A stretch of 64,000 bases of DNA from Oscillospiraceae bacterium (lineage in GTDB: Bacteria; Bacillota; Clostridia; Oscillospirales; Ruminococcaceae). This document shows positions 52,894 to 62,550 of this stretch, one piece after another. Position numbers and translations under genes: made by a program. Under the pieces are notes generated by a model. That model did no database searches. It was not told the DNA's origin and saw nothing but the letters and a program-made list of their open reading frames with translations. The stretch spans positions 124,001 through 188,000 of the forward strand of contig JAJQGT010000008.1 of the NCBI GenBank assembly GCA_021201135.1, read 5' to 3'. The first letter of the stretch is position 1; each line of letters begins with the position of its first letter.

Positions 52894-52923
52894 CGAATAT
52901 TTCCAAAAAATCATGCCATAATA
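52894..52923 (+). promoter_or_regulatory. Sporulation-sigma (SigG-like) promoter of the coat protein gene
   Basis: CGAATA (52894-52899), 17 bp, CATAATA (52917-52923), close to the SigG pattern TGNATA / CATNNTA, placed 30 bp before the start codon and just after spoVT. Confidence 0.6.
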
Positions 52924-52953
52924 CTCCTATCTTAATTAAAAGGAGATTATGGC

Positions 52954-53412
52954 ATGACTTTAACTCAGAAAGAAATCGGACTCTTGAAGGATTTGAAGGA
53001 CCAGGAAAAGCTCTGTTGGGAGAAGTACTCGAAGTACTCGGACGAAGCCTGCTCGTGCGAGCTCAAACAGCTCTTCCAAAGCATCTCGCAGGTGGAGCAC
53101 AACCACTACGACACCGTGAACAGCATGCTTTCCGGCAACGTCCCGACCGTTCCCGAGGGGATCTTGAAGGACGAGAACAACGGCTGGTGCAAGAAAATCT
53201 GCTACAAGGACACAAGATCTGCGGACATCGACAAGTTTCTGGCGTCCGACATGCTCGCGATGGAGAAGCACGTCTCGGCGCTCTATGACACTTCGGTCTT
53301 CGAGTTCGGCGACCCCCAAGCCCGCCGCGTCCTCAACCACATTCAGGCGGAGGAACAACAGCACGGGGAGCAGCTCTATAGCTTTTTGTCGGCGAATGGG
53401 ATGTACCAGTGA
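52954..53412 (+). CDS. CotF-like spore coat protein (ferritin-like helical)
   Basis: 152 residues, helical, of the coat F (CotF) kind: MTLTQKEIGLLKDLKDQEKLCWEKY, LFQSISQVEHNHYDTV, and FLASDMLAMEKHVSALYDT, HIQAEEQQHGEQLY. Acidic and His residues are spaced as in ferritin-like bundles. Such proteins are made late in sporulation in Clostridia. AAAGGAG precedes the ATG and a SigG-like promoter lies upstream, next to spoVT, which supports a spore role. Confidence 0.85.
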   Translation: MTLTQKEIGLLKDLKDQEKLCWEKYSKYSDEACSCELKQLFQSISQVEHNHYDTVNSMLSGNVPTVPEGILKDENNGWCKKICYKDTRSADIDKFLASDMLAMEKHVSALYDTSVFEFGDPQARRVLNHIQAEEQQHGEQLYSFLSANGMYQ

Positions 53413-53430
53413 TCGGTCGTAAGTCAAGAA

Positions 53431-53460
53431 AATCCCCGCGAATTGCGGGGATTTTTTATT
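53431..53460. terminator. Bidirectional terminator between coat protein and toxin genes
   Basis: CCCCGC and GCGGGG with a 5-nt loop, T run on the right (plus) and A-rich on the left; it overlaps the stop of the minus-strand toxin gene. Confidence 0.85.
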
Positions 53461-53797
53461 CAACATCCGGGTAGACAACGCTGTCGACATTTCTGCCGCC
53501 GTATACGATTCTCGAAATTCTCAGCACCCGTGTGCTTTCATCGGGAAGGTAATAGATTATAAAGTTTTCAACAGGCACCTTGCGGACACCTTTGCTTGCC
53601 CACGGCTTCCATTCTACCTTGGGATGGCTTTCCGGAAACATCGCCAGATTTTCAACCTGACTTTCAATCTTTCCTATAATTCTTACTGCGGCTTTTGCGG
53701 ACAAGAGGTCGCCCGATATATACGAATAGATGGCGTCCATATCCTTCATAGCCTGCGGTGAATAAATCACGCTGTAGTTAATGTTCTCGTCATTCAT
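53456..53797 (-). CDS. RelE/ParE-family toxin
   Basis: 113 residues with the ParE/RelE fold pattern: YSVIYSPQAMKDMDAIYSYIS, MFPESHPKV, KGVRKVPVENFIIYYLPDE, VLRISRIVYGGRNVD. Members inhibit gyrase (ParE) or cut mRNA on ribosomes (RelE); the residues do not decide which. Its ATG overlaps the antitoxin stop (ATGA), the standard toxin-antitoxin arrangement. It is about 45 percent alike by eye to the toxin at 57270. Confidence 0.9.
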   Translation of the reverse strand: MNDENINYSVIYSPQAMKDMDAIYSYISGDLLSAKAAVRIIGKIESQVENLAMFPESHPKVEWKPWASKGVRKVPVENFIIYYLPDESTRVLRISRIVYGGRNVDSVVYPDVE

Positions 53798-54099
53798 ATT
53801 CCATACCTGTCATGCAAAATTTTGTGAACCTCTTCGGGAGTATAGCCTTTTCCGCTTTTGAACGAATCGAAGCCCTTCTGAATCTCTGCGCTGATTTCCT
53901 CCTCCGTCATCCCGCCGATTGCGGTCGGTTTCTTTTCGGGAAGTCTGAGTTCGAAGGGCATGCCGTCGTGAAGGACAATCTGGCTGTAGAGCATCTGGAT
54001 GGCACCCGACGGGGTAATCCCAAGCTTGGCAAGGATGCTCTCGGCGTTCTCCTTGAGTTCGGTGTCGATTCTTGCATAGACAGCGGTCGTATTCGCCAT
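53794..54099 (-). CDS. RelB/DinJ-family antitoxin
   Basis: 101 residues from the ATG at 54097-54099 (AAGGAG 9 bp upstream; the ATG three codons earlier touches the ribosome site). N-terminal ribbon-helix-helix: TTAVYARIDTELKENAESILAKLG; the C-terminal part (MTEEEISAEIQKGFDSF, YTPEEVHKILHDRYG) binds the toxin. It represses its own promoter, whose repeats lie at 54141-54169. Confidence 0.9.
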   Translation of the reverse strand: MANTTAVYARIDTELKENAESILAKLGITPSGAIQMLYSQIVLHDGMPFELRLPEKKPTAIGGMTEEEISAEIQKGFDSFKSGKGYTPEEVHKILHDRYGI

Positions 54100-54128
54100 A
54101 TGAATCATCTCCTTTTATCGTTTTTTAT

Positions 54129-54169
54129 ATTATATCACGATTTGCAAGCGTTTGCAAGCATTTGCTTGC
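54129..54169 (-). promoter_or_regulatory. Toxin-antitoxin promoter with 10-bp-spaced operator repeats
   Basis: TTGCAA (54152-54157), 17 bp, TATAAT (54129-54134) on the minus strand. Three repeats, TTTGCAAGC, TTTGCAAGC and TTTGCTTGC, start at 54141, 54151 and 54161, one helical turn apart, covering the -35 and spacer. Confidence 0.8.
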
Positions 54170-54186
54170 GATTTCCCGCAAAATAA

Positions 54187-54208
54187 ATCCCCGCAAATTG
54201 CGGGGGAT
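54187..54208. terminator. Terminator after birA
   Basis: CCCCGCA pairs with TGCGGGG around AAT; T-rich in the minus direction after the birA stop. Confidence 0.75.
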
Positions 54209-54211
54209 TAT

Positions 54212-55120
54212 TCAATCTTCGTTCTTCACTCTATCCGTCAAATCAACCTCAAGTGCCTTTGTTCCCGCAAGGTTTTCCTTGAGGGAAAGCTGGACATCCT
54301 CAGAGTTGAGGGTCTTGAGCTCGCCGGAGGCGGTCTTTACAACGAGGCGGGCGTTGTCGTCGATTTCGACGGCTTCGGCGAGATAGGGCTCGCTTCCGTC
54401 GAGCGGAGTCACAACGACCGTATAGCCGAGGACACACGAGCGCTTGCGGTACTCGGGGAGGAAGCCCTTCTTCGAAAGTTGATAAAGTTCAGCATTGATG
54501 TTTTCTAAGATTCGGTTGCGGATGATTGTCCCGTCCACCTTATCCATCAAGGACTCCGGTGCGGTCTTGAAAACGGTCGTCGCGTTCTCGGCGAACTCCT
54601 TGGGGAAGCCGTCCTCCGAGGGGAAGAGATTAATCCCGACGCCGATTACATAGAAGCGATCCATGTTTTCGTCGAGCGCCGACTCGACCAGAATTCCGGC
54701 AACCTTCTTCTTTTTGTAGTATATGTCGTTCACCCATTTGATTTCCATGCGCTTGCCGGTGTAGCTCTCTATCCCCTGCGCAACCGCACAGGCGACCGCT
54801 GGGGTGATAAGCGCACATTGCTCGGGGGTGAGTGAAGGGCAAAGCGGTGTCTGGTCCTCCTCTTCAAACATGGAAGCGTTCAGCTTCGCGCCCGGGCGGA
54901 TGAGCAGCGAGAAGTAAGTGCCGTTCTTCGGACTGTAAAAGCTTCGACCTTTACTGCCTTTTCCCGCAGTCTGTCTCTTCGCTTCGACAACAGTTCCCAT
55001 CTTCGCCCCCTGCTTACCTGCTTCGATAAGCAAATCGTTTGTCGACGTGACCTCGTCGTAGCTGTAAATCAGACAACGATTCATATTATGAATAAGCCCA
55101 CATTTTGGTCTCTTTAACAT
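54212..55120 (-). CDS. birA: Biotin-protein ligase (BirA, monofunctional type)
   Basis: 302 residues. Catalytic motifs of biotin ligases: STNDLLIEAGKQG, GKGSKGRSFYSPKNGTYFS (the GRGRxGR loop), IKWVNDIYYKKKKVAGILVE, and VIGVGINL, with a C-terminal SH3-like cap (RSCVLGYTVVVTPLDG). There is no N-terminal helix-turn-helix, so it ligates biotin but should not repress transcription. GAGGTG precedes the ATG. Confidence 0.93.
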   Translation of the reverse strand: MLKRPKCGLIHNMNRCLIYSYDEVTSTNDLLIEAGKQGAKMGTVVEAKRQTAGKGSKGRSFYSPKNGTYFSLLIRPGAKLNASMFEEEDQTPLCPSLTPEQCALITPAVACAVAQGIESYTGKRMEIKWVNDIYYKKKKVAGILVESALDENMDRFYVIGVGINLFPSEDGFPKEFAENATTVFKTAPESLMDKVDGTIIRNRILENINAELYQLSKKGFLPEYRKRSCVLGYTVVVTPLDGSEPYLAEAVEIDDNARLVVKTASGELKTLNSEDVQLSLKENLAGTKALEVDLTDRVKNED

Positions 55121-55175
55121 GATAACACCTCAATACTGGTTGTATATTTTGCTGTGATTATTACTTTCTGTTGCT

Positions 55176-56872
<1,697 letters not shown>

Positions 56873-56907
56873 GTATTGACGCCGTTCTTTCGACAAATAA
56901 AAGACCG

Positions 56908-56957
56908 TTGACAAATCCATTATAATAGAGTATAATGTCCTTAGTGGGAAATCCCAC
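56908..56957 (+). promoter_or_regulatory. Toxin-antitoxin promoter and operator
   Basis: TTGACA (56908-56913), 17 bp, TATAAT (56931-56936), then the inverted repeat GTGGGA-AA-TCCCAC (56944-56957) at the start site and a third half-site GTGGGAC (56959-56965), the likely autorepression site. Confidence 0.8.
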
Positions 56958-56991
56958 AGTGGGACAGATTACAGATACAGGAGGCGATTTT

Positions 56992-57273
56992 ATGGAATCT
57001 GCAAGAGAAGTAGTCAGAAATTACGACGTTCACATCGACAGTAAGAAACGGGTCACTCTTCGCGGCGCGACTTATCATTACTACAATGTCAAGGAATACG
57101 AAAACGGTTGCATCATCCTCGAACCGAGGGAGCTGGTTGCGCCGACGGCTGTCGGAAGGATGACAGAAGAAGAAATTTGCAATGAAGTTTTAAAGGGACT
57201 GAAATCTGCTGAGCAAAAGACATATTCAGCCGATGAGGTTGACAAAATCCTTAACAGCAGGTATGGAATATGA
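56992..57273 (+). CDS. Antitoxin of a RelE/ParE pair
   Basis: 93 residues from the ATG at 56992 (GGAGG 7 bp upstream). The N-terminal half (YDVHIDSKKRVTLRGATYHYYNVKEY) looks like a beta-type AbrB/DUF-like DNA-binding part rather than RelB ribbon-helix-helix. The C-terminal half (MTEEEICNEVLKGLKSAE, YSADEVDKILNSRYGI) matches the toxin-binding tail of the RelB antitoxin at 53794. So the tail is shared but the operator-binding domain differs. Overlaps the toxin by 4 bp. Confidence 0.82.
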   Translation: MESAREVVRNYDVHIDSKKRVTLRGATYHYYNVKEYENGCIILEPRELVAPTAVGRMTEEEICNEVLKGLKSAEQKTYSADEVDKILNSRYGI

Positions 57274-57599
57274 ATGCAGATGTTAGAAGGTATAATGTTG
57301 TCTATTCAGCAGATGCGTTGGATGATATCGGCATAATCTACGATTACATTTCAAAAAAGTTGTATGCCAGACAGCCTGCAAGAAGGATTGTCAAACGAAT
57401 TCGCGAACAAATCAAATCATTGAATATGTTTCCGGAAAGACATCCCCTTGCTCCGGAAAAGAGATTGGCTGAGATTGGACTGCGCAAGGTTTCAGTTGAG
57501 AATTTCGTAATTTATTACGAGGTGAACGAGAAATCATTGACAGTTACGATTGCACGAATTATGTTCGGCGGAAGAGATGCAGAAAATATAATTCACTGA
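57270..57599 (+). CDS. RelE/ParE-family toxin
   Basis: 109 residues: YNVVYSADALDDIGIIYDYIS, NMFPERHPLAPEK, LRKVSVENFVIYYEVNE, VTIARIMFGGRD. Close in pattern to the toxin at 53456, with the same VENFxIYY core. ATGA overlap with its antitoxin. Catalytic class (gyrase poison or mRNA interferase) cannot be settled from motifs. Confidence 0.9.
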   Translation: MNADVRRYNVVYSADALDDIGIIYDYISKKLYARQPARRIVKRIREQIKSLNMFPERHPLAPEKRLAEIGLRKVSVENFVIYYEVNEKSLTVTIARIMFGGRDAENIIH

Positions 57600-57610
57600 A
57601 TAATAACACA

Positions 57611-57635
57611 AAAAGCCGGAATAATCCGGCTTTTT
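57611..57635. terminator. Bidirectional terminator
   Basis: AAAAGCCGGA pairs with TCCGGCTTTT; serves the plus-strand toxin gene and possibly the convergent xylanase gene. Confidence 0.88.
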
Positions 57636-57662
57636 GCGTCAGCCCGCTAAAGGCTTATGAAA

Positions 57663-58730
57663 TTATTCTGAATTTATTCGTATCAGAGCCTCTGTCGGCT
57701 GATAGTCGTCGTCGAAGAGGAGCGGCTTGTTCTTGCCCCTGCCGCTTTCGGGTCCCATGAAGTTGAGCCACGAGTGCTTGTTCGACACGCCCCAGAGGGT
57801 CACGTTCTCAATATACTCGGAGTATTCCTTGAAGATTTCAAAATACTTTTCGTATACTTCCGCGACGTCGGAAATCATCTCGGGCGTGATTTCCTTCGGT
57901 GCCTCATGCCAGTCGACACAGCTTACGTCCATCTCGGTGATGTGGAGCTTGAGTCCCGTACCGGCGTACATATCAAGCGACCTTCTGACGCCGTCGAAGC
58001 CGTGTTTGAGGACATTGATATTCGTGTGGCACTGGAGCCCGATGACGTCGACGAGTCCCCTCTCCTTCAGTGCCATTGCGGTTCTCAGGATTCTGTCGCG
58101 CTTGTCCGGTCGGAACTCGCTGTAGTCGTTGAGGCAGAGTTCAGAATTCGGGAAGTACTTCCTCGCCAGCCCGTGGAGCTCGAAGAGATAGTCGTCGCCG
58201 AGTTTTTCGTGGAAGATGCTATTTCTAAGATCTCCGCCTTCCCGCCTGTCGTTCATCGCCTCGTTGACGACGTCCCAGCAGTAGCAGTCGCCGTACTTTT
58301 CAGCCATGAGCTTGAAGTGCTCATCAAGGTTCGAACGGAGCTCGCTCGGGTTCAGCTGCTCGAACACGCCCCAAGGGTAGGAAGCGTGCCAGGCGAGGTT
58401 GTGCCCTCGGATTTTCAGCCCGTTTTCCCGGGCAAAGTCGGCAAATTTGTCGGCGCCCGACGTATCAGTGACGAGTGACGGGTGCACAAGGCTCTCCCTG
58501 TCCTTTATTTCGGGGCGATAGGTGATCTCGCCGCGATTGAAGGCATTGACATCCGGCGGAGCCGCATAGCCATGCGGGTGGATGCTCAGGTACTTCATCT
58601 CGTTCTCGCAGGTGACGGTGTCGAAATTCGCGACAATAACGTCCCTCGCCTCGTCAAGCCAATGCGCCGCCACCGCCGCCCCGACGGTGAAGTAGGGAGA
58701 GAGGGATTGTTTTAGGGTTAAACCTGACAT
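57663..58730 (-). CDS. GH10 endo-beta-1,4-xylanase, intracellular
   Basis: 355 residues covering a full GH10 barrel: TCENEMKY, IRGHNLAWHASYP, acid/base Glu in CWDVVNEAMND, VDVIGLQCHTN, nucleophile Glu in LHITEMDVS, and ENVTLWGVSNKHSWL. No signal peptide, carbohydrate-binding module or anchor, so it probably acts inside the cell on imported xylo-oligosaccharides. Its start lies inside the end of the VapD-like gene (13-bp overlap in another frame), with GGAGG 13 bp before the ATG, so translation may be coupled. Confidence 0.93.
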   Translation of the reverse strand: MSGLTLKQSLSPYFTVGAAVAAHWLDEARDVIVANFDTVTCENEMKYLSIHPHGYAAPPDVNAFNRGEITYRPEIKDRESLVHPSLVTDTSGADKFADFARENGLKIRGHNLAWHASYPWGVFEQLNPSELRSNLDEHFKLMAEKYGDCYCWDVVNEAMNDRREGGDLRNSIFHEKLGDDYLFELHGLARKYFPNSELCLNDYSEFRPDKRDRILRTAMALKERGLVDVIGLQCHTNINVLKHGFDGVRRSLDMYAGTGLKLHITEMDVSCVDWHEAPKEITPEMISDVAEVYEKYFEIFKEYSEYIENVTLWGVSNKHSWLNFMGPESGRGKNKPLLFDDDYQPTEALIRINSE

Positions 58731-59065
58731 TTTTCTTTCATTTCCTCCCTCGTTTTGACTTCTGCTTCCTTGTCAAACATATAATTCAGATTGTGCTCCT
58801 TGCCGATATTGGATTCTCTGCAGTCACGCATACATTTATTGAGCCACGGGTTTTCCTTTATCAGCTCGTTGAGTATGCCTTGCACACGGACATGGGACAT
58901 CGGCTTCTCCGACGCATAAGTTGAACCCTGCAACCAGAGGAAGCCGTTATTACGCATATGTCGTTTGATTACATCATAGCCGTTGTTCCAACTGTCTACC
59001 GGATAATATTTCTTCAAAGCCTCGGTATCAAGGTCAAAAGTTATCTGCTTTCTCGCTTTTGCCAT
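58718..59065 (-). CDS. vapD: VapD-like Cas2-fold ribonuclease toxin
   Basis: 115 residues. ITFDLDTEALKKYYP, YDVIKRHMRNNGFLWLQGSTY and WLNKCMRDCRESNI follow the VapD pattern (FDLxxxxLKxxY ... GFxWxQGSxY). VapD of Helicobacter and Haemophilus is a purine-specific endoribonuclease with a Cas2-like ferredoxin fold; the key Asp of FDL is present. The N-terminus has a short basic extension. No CRISPR genes are nearby, so it is not Cas2. GAGG precedes the ATG. Confidence 0.78.
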   Translation of the reverse strand: MAKARKQITFDLDTEALKKYYPVDSWNNGYDVIKRHMRNNGFLWLQGSTYASEKPMSHVRVQGILNELIKENPWLNKCMRDCRESNIGKEHNLNYMFDKEAEVKTREEMKEKCQV

Positions 59066-59067
59066 TA

Positions 59068-59370
59068 TTACCTCACAGGAATTGATAGCTCACTGAGAAC
59101 ATCACAGCTCTCGTCCGGTTCGTCTTCGTCAATCCAGTCCCAATTCTGGACTCGGGAAGTAAATCCCTTGACACCACAAAGGGAAAGCATGCCAAGATTC
59201 AGACACCCATACTCCCCTTCTCCGCCTTGATAAATAAGACGATAGGGGGAATCGCTTGAGTTTTCAACCTTTCCGGCGCGATTGTCGAAAGCCTTGTCCG
59301 CCATGGACATGAGGACCTGCAAATCCTCCTGTGAAACTTCACGGCGGATGTCTATTACGTTTTTGTACAT
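59068..59370 (-). CDS. Small protein, possible VapD partner/antitoxin
   Basis: 100 residues, acidic, ending 2 bp before the VapD-like start. No family recognised. The layout (short acidic protein, tight spacing, upstream of VapD) is like VapX in Haemophilus, so an antitoxin role is plausible. Segments: VSQEDLQVLMSMADKAFD, YRLIYQGGEGEYGCLNLGML. A GAGGA ribosome site precedes the ATG. Confidence 0.55.
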   Translation of the reverse strand: MYKNVIDIRREVSQEDLQVLMSMADKAFDNRAGKVENSSDSPYRLIYQGGEGEYGCLNLGMLSLCGVKGFTSRVQNWDWIDEDEPDESCDVLSELSIPVR

Positions 59371-59372
59371 AA

Positions 59373-60653
59373 TTATCCTCTTATAACGTCTTTCCCACCC
59401 ATATAAGGTCTCAGTGCCTCGGGGATTCTGACGCTTCCGTCCTCGTTCAGGTTATTCTCAAGGAATGCAATCAGCATTCTCGGGGGTGCGACGACGGTGT
59501 TGTTGAGGGTATGGGCGAGGTATTTGCCGTTTTCGCCGTTGACACGAATCTTCAGGCGTCTTGCCTGTGCGTCGCCGAGGTTCGAACAGGAGCCGACCTC
59601 GAAATACTTCTTCTGTCTCGGGCTCCACGCCTCAACGTCGAGCGATCTGACCTTCAGGTCTGCCAGGTCGCCCGAGCAGCACTCAAGAGTTCTTACCGGA
59701 ATATCCATAGATCGGAACAAATCTACTGTATTCTTCCAGAGCTTATCGAACCAATAGGGGCTTTCCTCCGGCTTGCAAACGACAATCATTTCCTGTTTTT
59801 CAAACTGATGGATTCTGTAGACGCCCTTCTCCTCGATTCCGTGAGCGCCCTTCTCTTTTCTGAAGCAGGGCGAATAGCTCGTGAGTGTAAGGGGCAACTG
59901 CTCCTCGGGAATTATCTGGTCGATGAACTTGCCTATCATCGAGTGCTCGGAGGTGCCGATGAGATAGAGGTCTTCGCCCTCTATTTTGTACATCATTGCG
60001 TCCATCTCGGCGAAGCTCATGACTCCGTCGACGACGTTTCCACGAATCATGAACGGCGGCACACAATAGGTGAAGCCTCTGTCAATCATGAAGTCTCTGG
60101 CGTAGGAAATAACCGCCGAATGGAGACGCGCAATGTCGCCCATGAGGTAGTAGAAGCCGTTTCCGGCGACACGTCTCGCGCTCTCGAGGTCGATTCCGTG
60201 GAGCTTTTCCATGATGTCGGTGTGATAGGGCACTTCAAAATCAGGGACGAAGGGCTCGCCGAAGCGCTCTATCTCTACGTTTTCGCTGTCATCCTTGCCA
60301 ATCGGAACGCAGGGGTCGATGATGTTCGGGATGACCATCATGATCTTGTGGAGCTTCTCCTGAAGCTCGTCCTCGAGCTTTTCGAGCTCTGCAAGTCTCT
60401 CTGCCTGAGCGGTTACCTGAGCCTTGACCTCCATAGCCTTGTCCTTCTCACCCTTCGCCATCAAGCCGCCGATTTCTTTTGACAGCTTGTTTCTCTGGGC
60501 ACGAAGGGTGTCAGCCTCGGTGATAGCGGCTCTGTACTCTTTATCCAATTCTGCCGCCTGGTCGACGAGGGGCAGCTTCTCGTCCTGATACTTCTTCTTT
60601 ATGTTCTCTTTTACTAACTCCGGATTTTCACGGATTAATTTTATGTCTATCAT
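59373..60653 (-). CDS. serS: Seryl-tRNA synthetase
   Basis: 426 residues, usual length. N-terminal coiled-coil arm (about 25-105) that binds the tRNA-Ser variable arm, then the class II core: motif 2 CFRKEKGAHG, motif 3 at LNNTVVAPPRMLIAFLE, plus SCSNLGDAQARR. Charges tRNA-Ser. Start MIDIKLIRENPE is typical and AGGAG precedes it. Located downstream of parB, as in many Firmicutes origin regions. Confidence 0.97.
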   Translation of the reverse strand: MIDIKLIRENPELVKENIKKKYQDEKLPLVDQAAELDKEYRAAITEADTLRAQRNKLSKEIGGLMAKGEKDKAMEVKAQVTAQAERLAELEKLEDELQEKLHKIMMVIPNIIDPCVPIGKDDSENVEIERFGEPFVPDFEVPYHTDIMEKLHGIDLESARRVAGNGFYYLMGDIARLHSAVISYARDFMIDRGFTYCVPPFMIRGNVVDGVMSFAEMDAMMYKIEGEDLYLIGTSEHSMIGKFIDQIIPEEQLPLTLTSYSPCFRKEKGAHGIEEKGVYRIHQFEKQEMIVVCKPEESPYWFDKLWKNTVDLFRSMDIPVRTLECCSGDLADLKVRSLDVEAWSPRQKKYFEVGSCSNLGDAQARRLKIRVNGENGKYLAHTLNNTVVAPPRMLIAFLENNLNEDGSVRIPEALRPYMGGKDVIRG

Positions 60654-60672
60654 TTTGGTTCTCTCCTGTTGT

Positions 60673-61524
60673 TTATTTTTCCCCTAAGTTTTCGAGGATT
60701 CGGGCAATCTTCGCGAGGTCTTCCTCCGAATAATACTCGATTTCGAGCTTGCCTTTGCCGTTTTTGCCGGAGACGGTGACCTTTCTGCCGGTGGTCTGGG
60801 CGAGCGAAAGCTCGATTTCCCGCAGGAACGTCTCCTTCTGGGGCGAGGATTTTGGCTTTTTCTGGACAGATTTTGCCCGGACGAGCTGTTCGAGATTTCT
60901 TACGGTCAGCATATCGCGCTTTACCTGAAGTGCAAGCTCGGCACGGAGCTCTTCGTTCTCAACTCCGGCGAGGACTTTTGCGTGCCCGACGGAGATTTCG
61001 CCGTCTCTGACCATCTTCAAGGTCTTTTCGTCAAGGCTCAGAAGCCTCAGCGAGTTCGCAACCGCCGGTCTTGACTTGTTGACGACCTGCGCCACCTGCT
61101 CCTGGGTGTATGAGTACTTGTCCATCAGCTCTTTGTAGCCGAGAGCTTCTTCAACCGGGTTCAGGTTCTCACGCTGGAGGTTCTCGACGAGTGCGAGCTC
61201 CATCGCGCCCTTGTCGTCAAGCTCTTTTATGACTACCGGAACTTCGTCCAAGCCCGCCATACGGGCGGCGCGCCAGCGTCTCTCCCCCGCTACTATCTGA
61301 TATCCGCCGGTTTCGAGCGGTCGGACGAGGAGCGGTTGCAGAACGCCGTGCTGTTTTATCGAATCGGCGAGCTTTGAGAGAGCTTCGTCGTCGAAATCCG
61401 TTCTCGGTTGCGCCCTGTTCGGGGAGATTTCGGTCAGGCGCAAGGTTTTTGTCTTATTTTCCTCGGTTTCATTCTGGGAGAAGAGCGCTTCCATTCCCAT
61501 TCCGAGACCCTTATTCTTTGCCAT
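60673..61524 (-). CDS. parB: Chromosome partitioning protein ParB (Spo0J)
   Basis: 283 residues. N-terminal CTP-binding domain with GERRWRAAR (about 80-88) and VENLQRENLNPVEEA, central helix-turn-helix (YTQEQVAQVVNKSRPAVANSLRLL) that reads parS, C-terminal dimerisation domain. Loads onto parS, slides as a clamp and recruits SMC; with ParA it drives origin segregation. 15 bp downstream of parA. Confidence 0.96.
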   Translation of the reverse strand: MAKNKGLGMGMEALFSQNETEENKTKTLRLTEISPNRAQPRTDFDDEALSKLADSIKQHGVLQPLLVRPLETGGYQIVAGERRWRAARMAGLDEVPVVIKELDDKGAMELALVENLQRENLNPVEEALGYKELMDKYSYTQEQVAQVVNKSRPAVANSLRLLSLDEKTLKMVRDGEISVGHAKVLAGVENEELRAELALQVKRDMLTVRNLEQLVRAKSVQKKPKSSPQKETFLREIELSLAQTTGRKVTVSGKNGKGKLEIEYYSEEDLAKIARILENLGEK

Positions 61525-61539
61525 ATTTCCTCCTTACCC

Positions 61540-62334
61540 TCAGGGCTTACTGTAGGTTTGTCCGTTTTTCTTCTTCGACCGGTTCAGGAACTCGATGCAG
61601 AAGCTTTCGTATGCCTCTGCGCCCTTCGACGAGCGGTCATAGTACATAATGGGCTTTCCGTGCGAAGGCGCCTCGGAAAGTGCGACATTCCGGGGAATAA
61701 CCGTCTCGTAGATGTCGTTCGGGAAGTACTTTTTGACCTCCGCGACGACCTGCCCGGTGAGATTATACCGTCCCACATACATCGTGAAGAGGATTCCCTC
61801 TATGTACATATACGGATTGTAGCCGTCCTTGATGCGCTTTATCGTGTCCATCAGCTGAACCAAGCCCTCGAGCGAGTAAAATTCGCACTGAATCGGTATA
61901 AGAACCGAGTCGCAGGCGGCAAGAGCGTTCAGAGTGATGATGCTCAGAGACGGCGGGCAGTCTATCAGTATAAAATCGAATTCGTTTTTGACCGGAAGAA
62001 GCTGCATTTTAAGCCGCATTAGTCGGTTTTCGACCCCTGCGAGCTCGATTTCCGCTCCGGCAAGCTTCTGCGCCGATGACAGAAGCGAAACGCCCTTGAA
62101 TGCAGTCGGGACAATGGCTTCCGAAGCTCTGCATTGCCCGATAAGAACCTCGTAAACGGTGCTCGTGATGGCACGTTTACGCACTCCCAAGCCGGTTGTG
62201 GTGTTCCCCTGAGCGTCGATATCGACGACGAGGACCTTCTTCCCTTTCCCGCCGAGGGCGGCGGCGAGATTAACAACGGTAGTTGACTTCCCAACTCCGC
62301 CTTTCTGATTTGACACGGCGATAATTTTCCCCAT
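61540..62334 (-). CDS. parA: Chromosome partitioning ATPase ParA (Soj)
   Basis: 264 residues. Deviant Walker A QKGGVGKST at the N-terminus, FDFILIDCPPSLS as Walker B, and the Soj-type C-terminus. Works with ParB in origin segregation and, in sporulating Firmicutes, links it to DnaA and sporulation control. Promoter at 62409-62436. Confidence 0.96.
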   Translation of the reverse strand: MGKIIAVSNQKGGVGKSTTVVNLAAALGGKGKKVLVVDIDAQGNTTTGLGVRKRAITSTVYEVLIGQCRASEAIVPTAFKGVSLLSSAQKLAGAEIELAGVENRLMRLKMQLLPVKNEFDFILIDCPPSLSIITLNALAACDSVLIPIQCEFYSLEGLVQLMDTIKRIKDGYNPYMYIEGILFTMYVGRYNLTGQVVAEVKKYFPNDIYETVIPRNVALSEAPSHGKPIMYYDRSSKGAEAYESFCIEFLNRSKKKNGQTYSKP

Positions 62335-62408
62335 GATACGCTCCCTTACTTAATAGTCTTGACAAGCCAGCACCTCTATCCATAGCCATCACTTGCCCTT
62401 TAATATTA

Positions 62409-62436
62409 AGTATAGCACAAATTTCGGAGTTTGCAA
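62409..62436 (-). promoter_or_regulatory. SigA promoter of parA-parB
   Basis: TTGCAA (62431-62436), 16 bp, TATACT (62409-62414), minus strand. Confidence 0.7.
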
Positions 62437-62474
62437 CTACTTTCGACAAATTTTATTTTGGGGAGATTGTGAAA

Positions 62475-62490
62475 TGTTCCACATGGAACA
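62475..62490. other. parS-like ParB binding site
   Basis: TGTTCCACATGGAACA differs from the Firmicutes pattern TGTTNCACGTGNAACA at one central base (ACATGG for ACGTGG). It lies between noc and parA, a usual parS position. Confidence 0.75.
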
Positions 62491-62545
62491 ATTACCGCCT
62501 GACGGCGGTAATTGCACTACAGCGGGCGGATAATATCCGCCCCTA
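62489..62545. repeat. Tandem palindromes downstream of noc
   Basis: CAATTACCGCC/GGCGGTAATTG followed by GGGCGGATA/TATCCGCCC. The second palindrome resembles small repeats common in gut Clostridia genomes. They may also terminate noc transcription. Confidence 0.6.
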
Positions 62546-62550
62546 CAAAA

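Noticed and set aside
58718-59065. Cas2
   Set aside because: VapD shares the fold, but there is no CRISPR array or cas gene nearby and the QGSxY pattern is that of VapD.
59511-60482. Long plus-strand frame opposite serS
   Set aside because: Antisense shadow of serS; no ribosome site or family signal.
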